This document shows, one piece after another, positions 1 through 6,006 of a DNA stretch of 9,754 nt. The first letter of the stretch is position 1; each line of letters starts with the position of its first letter. The stretch spans positions 1 through 9,754 of the forward strand of contig JAUVRN010000039.1 in assembly GCA_030597645.1 (NCBI GenBank), read 5' to 3'. Origin of the DNA: Candidatus Zixiibacteriota bacterium. GTDB lineage: Bacteria; Zixibacteria; MSB-5A5; JAUVRN01. The notes beneath the pieces are model-generated. The model was not told the origin of the DNA. It ran no database searches and saw nothing but the letters and a program-made list of their open reading frames with translations. Position numbers and translations under genes: made by a program.

Positions 1-1
1 G

Positions 2-157
2 GCCAAACGCCGCGGACGCAAGGCGGATGAGCACCGGCTGATCATGAAGACGGAGAGGGAAGCCGGACACTCGGGCGCAACGGCCCGGACCAAAAGGTAC
101 GAGGAGCTGGCCTTCATCTATGCGTTCGTCCTGGATCTCCAGGGCCAGGGAGAGTAG
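2..157 (+). CDS. C-terminal fragment of an unrecognised protein (5' end outside window)
   Basis: An open frame enters from the left edge and ends at TAG 155-157, giving the last 51 residues of a protein. The tail is very basic at first (AKRRGRKADEHR), then charged and partly helical, and ends in a hydrophobic-acidic stretch (ELAFIYAFVLDLQGQGE). I see no motif that identifies a family. It lies 38 bases upstream of the start of the membrane protein gene on the same strand with no terminator-like hairpin between, so the two could be co-transcribed. The frame is believable from its sensible amino-acid composition and its fit with the following gene, but the fragment is too short to be certain. 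Confidence 0.5.
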   Translation, partial: AKRRGRKADEHRLIMKTEREAGHSGATARTKRYEELAFIYAFVLDLQGQGE

Positions 158-195
158 CCCGGCCGTTCGCAGCTCCACGCTTCGGTTCGGCGGCC

Positions 196-2160
196 ATGAA
201 CGACCCGCCTGAGCGCACTCGCCCCTGGCTGCTTGCCGCGGCCGTGACGTGGGTGGTGGTGGTCTGCTTGTCCGGGCTCCGGGCGGACCTTCGCCTCTGG
301 GGCATCAACCATCTCGCCTTCACGCCATGGCCGGTCGCCGTGGTGTTGGTGGTGATGCTCGGTGCCACATTTATCCCACCGGTGGCGCGATCGATGCACC
401 ACATAGCCGTCGGCGGATTCCGCCGCGTGTTGAACGGTCACGCGATCATCCTCGCACTGGTCGGCATCGCGGCAGCCGCCGGGTTCTACGCCGTGCGAAG
501 CGCTACACCGCTGCTCGGCGACGGCCAACTGATCGCCAACAGCTTCAGCGATGCCTTTGCGAACAGGACACCACCGTTCGGAACCCTGGTCACCGCGACC
601 CTTGCAGGCGAACTGATCGCGCCCGGGACGATTCTCACATTCCACACGTTGATCTGGCTGGCCCGGCAGTTTGGGGACGCCTCCCCCGTGGTCGTGATAC
701 AGGCCTTTCACTCCGCGCTCGGGGGGGCGTGGATAGTGCTCTTGCTGTGGACGTGCCGCCGATATCGTTTCACCGCAGCAACCGCCCTGTCGTTCGTTGC
801 CCTCTACGTGCTCGGGGGTGGCGCGGTGCTGTTTGCAGGCTACCTCGAGTACTACACGCTGCTACACCTGTTGCTCACCGGATATGTGCTCGCGGCCGTG
901 GCCTCTGCCCGGTACCGGTACCCGCTCTGGCCGGCGGCCGCATGGCTGGCGGCTGCTTTTGTGGTCCATGTTCAGGCCTGCCTCTTCGCACCGTCCCTGC
1001 TGTATCTGGTGTACTCCCACACGAGACCGGTTGCTTCCACAACGAGCCTTCGACGCGTCGCATGGGTTCTGGCCGTCTCGTCACTGGTGATTTCTGCCGG
1101 CGCCCGATGGATTACCCCGCTGGCCGGACACTATCTCTCTTTCGTCGCCACGGATGACCGTTACGGCGTCCTCTCTTGGACCCACCTGCTTGACATCGCC
1201 AACGAACTTGCACTCCTGCTGCCGATACTGCCCCTCGCCATCGTCGCTGCGATCCTCGCGCGAGCCCGCCGAAGTGAATCGGTCTCCGCGATCGACGCAC
1301 GCCATGTGAGCAACGGGCAGACCAATGAAGATCGAGTCCGGCGCGTACACATGCGACGAGCTCTGTGGCTGATGGTGCTCCCCTGCCTCCTCTACCTCTT
1401 GATGTTCAAGCCGGATCTCGGTATGGCCCGGGACTGGGATCTGTTCGCCATGGCGGGGCTCCCGATCGTACCGCTGATGCTGGACCGCTTCCAGTCCGTA
1501 GAGCGATCCGTTGCAGGTTGGACCCTGGCCCGCTGGGCCGGGACGATTGCCCTGGCGACTGCGCTGATACTGACCGCCGCCTGGCTCTACACAAATGCAT
1601 CCTGGAAGGCATCGGCGACCCGGCTTGAGGCCATACTCGCGTACGACACGGCGCGAGCGGATTACGCGTACGAGAATCTGGCCATTCTGTACGATTCCAG
1701 AGATGAGAGACAGAAAGCGGCAGCGCTGATGTCACAGGCCCACGACATCACCGGCAGTCAGAGACACATGCACCGCCTCGCCGAGTATCTGGAGTTGGCC
1801 GGCCGCCGCACCGAGGCCATGGAACTTCTGCGCCGGCGCATCGTCGCGTACCCGACCGAGCACAAGCCGCTCATTCAAATGATGATGATCCTGGACCGCG
1901 CAGGCGCGATCGAAGACTTTCTTGCGGTGGCCCGGGACGGTTGTCACCTGTTTCCGGAGCGGTACAGTTTTTGGTATCTCAGGGGGCAGGCGGCGTTTCG
2001 CCTGGGTCTGCGGGCAGAGGGTGTGGCGTCGTTTACCCGGGCGTTGTCGTTGAACCCGGAGCCGCCTGACCGTGCCAGCATGGAACTGAATCTACGGGAA
2101 TTGAGGGCACGCGGTCTCTGGCCTTCAGACTCCGCAGCGCTCGCGTTCCCGGTACCGTGA
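196..2160 (+). CDS. Polytopic membrane protein with C-terminal TPR-like repeats
   Basis: This is a 654-residue protein. Residues 1-465 contain about 11-12 hydrophobic segments, beginning with WLLAAAVTWVVVVCL near residue 11 and ending near residue 460 (IALATALILTAAWLY). Residues 486-640 form about four TPR-like helical repeats, for example around YENLAILYDSRDERQKA, YLELAGRRTEAMELL and GQAAFRLGLRAEGVASF. Two conspicuous motifs lie in the membrane part: GYLEYY at 215-220 and DWDLF at 413-417. This architecture, with acidic loop motifs, is seen in uncharacterised bacterial membrane proteins that resemble GT-C glycosyltransferases; an enzymatic role here is inference. The ATG at 196 is the first in-frame ATG and gives a good membrane-protein N-terminus, although no strong Shine-Dalgarno precedes it. 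The last 36 bases overlap the end of the convergent minus-strand gene. A transport or TPR-scaffold role is the alternative. Confidence 0.85.
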   Translation: MNDPPERTRPWLLAAAVTWVVVVCLSGLRADLRLWGINHLAFTPWPVAVVLVVMLGATFIPPVARSMHHIAVGGFRRVLNGHAIILALVGIAAAAGFYAVRSATPLLGDGQLIANSFSDAFANRTPPFGTLVTATLAGELIAPGTILTFHTLIWLARQFGDASPVVVIQAFHSALGGAWIVLLLWTCRRYRFTAATALSFVALYVLGGGAVLFAGYLEYYTLLHLLLTGYVLAAVASARYRYPLWPAAAWLAAAFVVHVQACLFAPSLLYLVYSHTRPVASTTSLRRVAWVLAVSSLVISAGARWITPLAGHYLSFVATDDRYGVLSWTHLLDIANELALLLPILPLAIVAAILARARRSESVSAIDARHVSNGQTNEDRVRRVHMRRALWLMVLPCLLYLLMFKPDLGMARDWDLFAMAGLPIVPLMLDRFQSVERSVAGWTLARWAGTIALATALILTAAWLYTNASWKASATRLEAILAYDTARADYAYENLAILYDSRDERQKAAALMSQAHDITGSQRHMHRLAEYLELAGRRTEAMELLRRRIVAYPTEHKPLIQMMMILDRAGAIEDFLAVARDGCHLFPERYSFWYLRGQAAFRLGLRAEGVASFTRALSLNPEPPDRASMELNLRELRARGLWPSDSAALAFPVP

Positions 2161-2538
2161 GTCGGCAGCCAGACGCGCGCGCAGCAGTCTGATCTGTGCC
2201 AGGCGGTATCGCAGCCACAGGATCTGCACCAGGCTCAGAAAGCCCGCGATGAACGCCAGCCAGACGGGCGGCTGGTCGAGCTCGAGATAGACATATACGG
2301 GCAGTACGGCCGTCATGACTGCCAACGATGTGTAGCCCCAGCCCCGAACGAGAGGGACAACTAGCAGAGCAAGTACGCTCCAGCAGAGCACAGCCACGCC
2401 AACGTGTTCAACCACGAGCGCGATCGCCAGCGGCAGCGTCACGATGGCGGCGAGCCGCCAGACACCAGGGCCGTCCAGGCGCAGTTCGCAGGCGGCGAGT
2501 TCCTCCGGATGGAGAACCGGCGTATCAGGATTAGACAT
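2125..2538 (-). CDS. Small integral membrane protein, unknown function
   Basis: This is a 137-residue protein with a short polar N-terminus (MSNPDTPVLHPEELAACELR), then about four hydrophobic segments from residue 28 to 110, and a strongly basic C-terminus (LRARLAADSRYRERER). The pattern of an Arg-preceded TSLAVMTAVLP helix and a final helix running into RYRLAQIRLLRA loosely recalls the C-terminal half of PlsY-type acyltransferases. It lacks anything like the PlsY GGKG motif, so I do not assign that function. It follows the 56-residue small gene by 26 bases on the same strand and is probably co-transcribed with it. No good Shine-Dalgarno precedes ATG 2538, so translation may depend on the upstream gene. 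Its 3' end overlaps 36 bases of the convergent TPR membrane protein gene. The composition and membrane topology make it a credible gene rather than a shadow. Confidence 0.72.
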   Translation of the reverse strand: MSNPDTPVLHPEELAACELRLDGPGVWRLAAIVTLPLAIALVVEHVGVAVLCWSVLALLVVPLVRGWGYTSLAVMTAVLPVYVYLELDQPPVWLAFIAGFLSLVQILWLRYRLAQIRLLRARLAADSRYRERERCGV

Positions 2539-2564
2539 GTTCTGGAATCGGAGACGGGTAACGG

Positions 2565-2735
2565 CTACCGTCCCGTGACCACGCTGGTGATACGACGCAG
2601 GCCGGTCAAAAAGCTAAGCCACAGACGTTGCGGGTCAGAGTCAACCAGCGACACCGTGTACTGTCCGTGCGTCCAGTGAATCGGGATCGCCTGCGCGCGT
2701 GCGCGGGCGGGCATCCGTGCTCTTTCGTGTTCCAT
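2565..2735 (-). CDS. 56-residue small protein, unknown function
   Basis: ATG at 2735-2733 opens a frame that ends at TAG (complement of 2567-2565). The product begins MEHERARMPARARAQ, is basic at its N-terminus, and then has a moderately hydrophobic central part (HWTHGQYTVSLVDSDPQRLW, then LSFLTGLRRITSVV). I do not recognise a family. Support comes from a GAGGTG Shine-Dalgarno six bases before the ATG, a non-repetitive amino-acid composition, and the same-strand membrane protein starting 26 bases downstream. A two-gene operon is the simplest reading. The polar N-terminus plus an amphipathic C-terminal half would suit a small cytoplasmic or membrane-associated protein. It could still be a chance frame in GC-rich DNA. 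Confidence 0.5.
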   Translation of the reverse strand: MEHERARMPARARAQAIPIHWTHGQYTVSLVDSDPQRLWLSFLTGLRRITSVVTGR

Positions 2736-2741
2736 GTTGTT

Positions 2742-2747
2742 CACCTC
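2742..2747 (-). promoter_or_regulatory. Shine-Dalgarno of the 56-residue gene
   Basis: The minus strand reads GAGGTG, six bases (AACAAC) before ATG 2735. This is the main support for the small gene being translated. Confidence 0.5.
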
Positions 2748-3030
2748 GCTTCATCACCCTTCCTCAGCGAAGTGACACAGGTATGGTCTCCAGAATTCCC
2801 CGAAGCCCGATTACGGAGTCGGGTAGACCATGGCTGCAGTTGCGTCGATCGACTGGTATTCTCGGGGAAACGCGGTGTACGAAGCCGCGGGCCAGCCACT
2901 TAGCACACCGATCCCAAACCGACCGAATGCGCGTCAGGGGTAAGTTAAACCTGACCTGGCAATGATGCGCGAGGAGAAACGCGCTTAACCGGCTGCTGAA
3001 TAAGAACCGGGCTCGGTCGAGGATGGCCCG

Positions 3031-3048
3031 CTGTCGTGCGAACGACAG
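3031..3048. repeat. Perfect short inverted repeat (hairpin)
   Basis: CTGTCGT at 3031-3037 pairs exactly with ACGACAG at 3042-3048 around the four-base loop GCGA. No T-run follows on either strand, so it is not a standard intrinsic terminator. It lies 20 bases from the larger stem-loop at 3069-3123. Confidence 0.5.
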
Positions 3049-3068
3049 GCGGATCCCACGTGCGCGCT

Positions 3069-3123
3069 CTGCAACATCGGGATTGCAGCCGGCCATGTCG
3101 CCATGACCGGCTCGATGTTGCGG
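3069..3123. repeat. Two-tier stem-loop
   Basis: The outer stem pairs GCAACATCG (3071-3079) with CGATGTTGC (3113-3121), nine perfect pairs. It extends by one G-T wobble and one C-G pair to 3069/3123. An inner stem pairs GCCGGCCATG (3088-3097) with CATGACCGGC (3102-3111), with a single C-A mismatch and a TCGC loop. The tiers are separated by eight unpaired bases on the left and one on the right. It begins about 60 bases downstream of the FN3 gene stop on the minus strand. It could stabilise or end that transcript, or be part of a structured RNA or a repeat element; no U-tract follows. Confidence 0.5.
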
Positions 3124-3184
3124 TTCAGACCGTGGTGTTTGCGGGCGGCGACCTCGATCGACTCAGCCGTGTGTGCAGCATCGA

Positions 3185-3619
3185 TTAGTTACCGACGCCC
3201 GCGGTCAGGTCGACGATGGCCGCGGGAGCCACGTCATCGTTGGTGGTGACCCCGACTACATTGGACAGCGCCGACCAGTTGTCGGCCTCGTCGGCGGTCT
3301 TGATCGCGAGGTAGTAGGTGGTGTTGGGTGACAGTCCCGTCAATGTAAACGACTCCGGTGTTCCAGCCACTTCGGGGGCAGGTTCACCCGATGCGGCATC
3401 GGCCTGATCCCAGTTTCCGTCGTTGATGGTGGATGTGGAATAGCGGACATCGTACTGACTGGCCTGACCGACGTTGCCATCGTCACCAGGCGCTGTCCAG
3501 ATCAAGGTAATGGAAGCAGCCTGTGCTGAACCGGCCACCCCCCAGACGAGCGCCAGAATCGCGCCCGCAAGAAGTACCGTGGACGTTCGCAGCCCCATCC
3601 CTCTAGAAGCGACGTGCAT
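3185..3619 (-). CDS. Secreted fibronectin type III protein, apparently truncated
   Basis: The protein is 144 residues from ATG 3619, or 146 from ATG 3625. It has a Sec signal peptide (TSTVLLAGAILALVWGVAG, then SAQA as a likely cleavage site). A single FN3-type beta-sandwich domain follows, with SITLIWTAPGDDG at its start, SQYDVRYSTSTINDGNWDQA in the middle, and LTGLSPNTTYYLAIKTADE and NWSALSNVVGVTT toward its end. The last residues, DDVAPAAIVDLTAGVGN, look like the linker and first strand of a second FN3 domain, and then TAA follows. I chose ATG 3619 because the AGGGAGGA Shine-Dalgarno is nine bases away; ATG 3625 would be only three bases from it. FN3 domains of this sort occur in tandem in large extracellular proteins, so this may be a broken remnant. 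The product would be exported and could bind partners or act as a spacer. Confidence 0.82.
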   Translation of the reverse strand: MHVASRGMGLRTSTVLLAGAILALVWGVAGSAQAASITLIWTAPGDDGNVGQASQYDVRYSTSTINDGNWDQADAASGEPAPEVAGTPESFTLTGLSPNTTYYLAIKTADEADNWSALSNVVGVTTNDDVAPAAIVDLTAGVGN

Positions 3620-3628
3620 CAGCATCTA

Positions 3629-3636
3629 TCCTCCCT
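3629..3636 (-). promoter_or_regulatory. Shine-Dalgarno of the FN3 gene
   Basis: The minus strand reads AGGGAGGA. Its distance is nine bases to ATG 3619 and three to ATG 3625, which favours the inner start. The same AGGGAGG core precedes the S74 gene. Confidence 0.6.
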
Positions 3637-3908
3637 CTAGCACGTTAGCGTATAGCGATCCCCATGGGCGACGAGCCCGCCCGAGGATCAGGATGGTGCT
3701 TACAAAAGGTGTGCCCGGATGCCGAATGACATGGTATGTGGCCACCGCCCTTGAACATGCCGCCTGAAGGCAGCCCGCTCATGGAGGCTTGTAACATCAT
3801 CCGGGTGATCGAATTCTCGCCTCTGTACCGGCGGCGAACAGCGCCGCCCGTGCAGCGTGCTTAGCACTTGCCGAGTACCCGGCGAGGCGCTACACAGGCG
3901 GTACCCCC
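3637..3908. other. Divergent intergenic region between FN3 and DMT transporter genes
   Basis: About 270 bases separate two divergent genes, so promoters for both should lie here. I cannot find a -35/-10 pair good enough to name. On the minus strand, TATACG near 3650 is a weak -10-like hexamer without a matching -35. An inverted repeat lies at 3830-3848. No credible gene is present. Confidence 0.45.
3830..3848. repeat. GC-rich perfect inverted repeat upstream of DMT gene
   Basis: GGCGGCG (3830-3836) pairs with CGCCGCC (3842-3848) around the loop AACAG, about 60 bases before the transporter ATG. It could be a leader hairpin or an operator. There is no T-run, so it is not a typical terminator. 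Confidence 0.35.
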
Positions 3909-4817
3909 ATGAACACCTCCCCGAGTTTCTCCGCTTCGGACCGCCGTGGTTATCTCCTGGCGTTGACCTCTGCCGCTCTCGCGGCGCTGGCCTTCGTCGT
4001 GGGCAAGTGGACGTTGCAGTTCGTCACGCCCGTCCTCCTGAACGCCTTCATGACGACCCTCGCAGGTATGCTGCTCACTCTGGACCGCTTTCGTCCGGCG
4101 CGCTCCAATCGCGAACTGGCCTCCGCGACGGCGTGGAAATGGGTCGTGCTCTTCGCCGCCAGTTCGTTCATGGCGGTGCTGCTGCTGTGGTCGGGGATCC
4201 AGCGCATGGATCCATCGCTGGCCTCGTTTCTGAATCGTTCAGAGGTGATCATCTCGGTGACGCTGGCCATCCTCTTTCTGGGTGAGCGGTTCAATCGTGG
4301 CGAACTGATGGGCGTGCTGCTCTCCATTGCAGGAATCGCCGTGATGCGGATGACGCTCCGGGTCGACTATTCTGCAGGCTTCTGGTTGGTGCTTGGCGGG
4401 GCCATGTTCTTTGGCGTCACGGAATTCGTGGCCAAAAACGCTGTACGTCACGTGAGTATCACGTTCCTGACCTGGATGCGCAGCCTGATGATGGCGGCCG
4501 GGTTCTGGATCCTGTTCCTGCTGCGCGGAGAGACCTTTCAGGGACTGGACGTGGCGTGGCCCGGCCTGGTCGCCGTGACGCTGCTGGCGCCGGTGTCCGC
4601 AAGACTGATCTATCTCTCCGCCCTGCGCCTGATCCCCCTGTCACGTGCAGCGGTGATCAACCAGGCGCAGCCCGCGTTCGTGCTGGCCTTTGCGTTGCTG
4701 TTGCTGGGGCAACTACCGACCCTTCGCGAAACGGCCGGTGGGGCATTGGTAGTGGCAGGCTGTGTGCTCATGGTCGTCGCCAGACGCTCGGTCAGGGAAG
4801 ATCAGCCGGGTGCCTGA
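3909..4817 (+). CDS. EamA-family (drug/metabolite transporter superfamily) membrane protein
   Basis: This is a 302-residue protein with ten predicted membrane helices arranged as two EamA repeats, at about residues 13-143 and 151-290. Length and topology match the ten-helix DMT group. Typical EamA signatures are visible at the end of repeat 1 (LNRSEVIISVTLAILFLGER, then GVLLSIAGIAVM) and in repeat 2 (INQAQPAFVLAFALLLLGQ, then GGALVVAGCVLMVV). Members export or import small metabolites, and some relatives flip lipid-linked sugars; the substrate cannot be read from sequence. The ATG at 3909 is preceded only by a weak AGGCGG. The stop codon overlaps the GTG start of the downstream glycosyltransferase-like gene by eight bases, which implies translational coupling and a shared pathway. 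Export or flipping of the glycosyltransferase product is a plausible inference. Confidence 0.93.
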   Translation: MNTSPSFSASDRRGYLLALTSAALAALAFVVGKWTLQFVTPVLLNAFMTTLAGMLLTLDRFRPARSNRELASATAWKWVVLFAASSFMAVLLLWSGIQRMDPSLASFLNRSEVIISVTLAILFLGERFNRGELMGVLLSIAGIAVMRMTLRVDYSAGFWLVLGGAMFFGVTEFVAKNAVRHVSITFLTWMRSLMMAAGFWILFLLRGETFQGLDVAWPGLVAVTLLAPVSARLIYLSALRLIPLSRAAVINQAQPAFVLAFALLLLGQLPTLRETAGGALVVAGCVLMVVARRSVREDQPGA

Positions 4818-5994
4818 TCTCACCTTTCTCTACACCGAGATCGGACGGGGTCATCCGTTCTACCTTGACGGAATCGTGACGTGCCTGGAGAACGATGTTT
4901 CGAAATCGTTCACCACGGAGATCACCGACGTGTATCGGGCGTCGCGCCTGCTATCGAGACAGGCATGGCGGGCCGTTCGGTGGTTGTATCGCCACGGCGC
5001 TTCGCCGGGACTGCGGTCATCCCTTTACGGGCGGCTCCGGACCGACCGGGACTACAATCGTCCCAGCCTCGCTCTGAAGGTGCTCGGTTCATCGCTGCGA
5101 AGACGTTTCGAGCGGTCGGGCTCGGCGCTGGTCGTGGCCCATCCGATGCTGGTCGCGATTCTGAAGGACAGACCCCGACTGTACTACCAGCACGGCGAGG
5201 TGGTGACACCCGGCGAGGCCGTGGTTCGGGGGGCGTCATGGGTGTTCGTGCCGACGGCTGAGGCGGCCGGTCCCTTCGTCGCCGCCGGCTATGCACCGGA
5301 CCGGGTACGGATCACCAGCCTCTGCATTGAACCCGTGCTCGCGGCACGCGCCCGCGATGCATTGCATCGGCGACTGAACCGGCGGGAGGGCACGACGCCT
5401 TTGACGGGCGCTTTCTTCTCCTCGGGCGCCGAACCGGTCCACCACGTCACGCATCTGGTCCGTGCCTGTTTGTCCGCAGTCCGCAGCGGTGGTCGAACAT
5501 GGGTCGTAGCACGAACAGGTGGGCGCCTGCACCGCGCCGTGGCAGCCGCGACGGAGCGCGCCGGCGTGCACACCGTCCGGGTGACTTCGACCGATCATCC
5601 TTCGAGTTCTGCCAGGCAGACAGGTTTGGCTCTGTACACATCGCGCGCCGACGAAAATGCACTTGTAGCGACCCTGTTCGACCATGTGGACTACCTGGTG
5701 GCGCCGTCACACGAGAGAACCAACTGGGCCCTGGGCCTGGGAATACCCATGTTCACCGTGGGACCGCCTGTCGGCCCGTTCGCGCCGCTAAACCTCGATC
5801 AGATTCTCGAGGCGCGGGTTGGCCGACCGATCAACACGGAGGCACAGGCCGATACGCTGGGGAATACGCTCGCCGATCTCAGATCGGACGGCAGCCTGAA
5901 GGAGATGGCTCTGAGGGGGTGGGGCCGCCACGAGATCGACGGCTTTGCGCGGATCGCGCAGTACCTGACCGCGGATCTCGGTCAGGGCCTCTAA
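4810..5994 (+). CDS. GT-B fold glycosyltransferase-like protein (MurG/GT28-like)
   Basis: From GTG 4810 the protein is 394 residues. It opens with a beta strand and a glycine-rich loop, LTFLYTEIGRGHPFYLDG (GRGH at 12-15), like the N-terminal loop of MurG/MGDG-synthase-type GT-B enzymes. The N-terminal domain continues with LVVAHPM near 108 and WVFVPTAEAA at 144-153. The C-terminal domain has GAFFSSGAEPVHH, then SHERTNWALGLGIP at 300-313 and LNLDQILEAR around 327-336. This is where such enzymes hold the nucleotide-sugar donor and have a conserved Gln. The likely role is sugar transfer to a lipid or polyprenyl acceptor at the inner membrane face; donor and acceptor are unknown. An in-frame ATG exists at 4762, but it lies inside the transporter gene. 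GTG 4810 puts the start right at the beta strand and overlaps the transporter stop. A non-enzymatic relative is possible. Confidence 0.75.
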   Translation: MPDLTFLYTEIGRGHPFYLDGIVTCLENDVSKSFTTEITDVYRASRLLSRQAWRAVRWLYRHGASPGLRSSLYGRLRTDRDYNRPSLALKVLGSSLRRRFERSGSALVVAHPMLVAILKDRPRLYYQHGEVVTPGEAVVRGASWVFVPTAEAAGPFVAAGYAPDRVRITSLCIEPVLAARARDALHRRLNRREGTTPLTGAFFSSGAEPVHHVTHLVRACLSAVRSGGRTWVVARTGGRLHRAVAAATERAGVHTVRVTSTDHPSSSARQTGLALYTSRADENALVATLFDHVDYLVAPSHERTNWALGLGIPMFTVGPPVGPFAPLNLDQILEARVGRPINTEAQADTLGNTLADLRSDGSLKEMALRGWGRHEIDGFARIAQYLTADLGQGL

Positions 5995-6006
5995 CCGAAT
6001 AGACCT

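Larger units (their letters stand above)
2736..3184. other. Gene-poor intergenic stretch with stem-loops
   Basis: These 449 bases separate the minus-strand FN3 gene from the minus-strand 56-residue gene. Open frames occur on both strands, but none has a convincing start site or a recognisable product. On the minus strand, a stretch just after the FN3 stop reads IDAAHTAESIEVAARKHHG in one frame, and later bases read RAILDRARFLFSSRL in another. This might be a decayed frameshifted gene, but I cannot name it. The left part (2750-2980) shows no structure I can support. The right part contains two inverted repeats, listed separately. Confidence 0.6.

Noticed and set aside
249..1157. A 302-residue plus-strand frame inside the TPR membrane protein gene
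   Set aside because: It is Arg/Pro/Gly-rich, out of frame with the clear membrane protein, and explained as a codon-bias shadow.
2764..3184. A decayed transposase or other pseudogene in the gap after the FN3 gene, with an IS-like end near 2986-3005 (GCTGCTGAATAAG)
   Set aside because: The peptides in different frames do not match any transposase I know, no matching inverted terminal repeat was found at the other side, and the IS-end resemblance is only a short word.
5995..6006. A shared bidirectional terminator between the convergent GT and desulfurase-like genes
   Set aside because: Only 12 bases separate the two stops and no inverted repeat is visible there.
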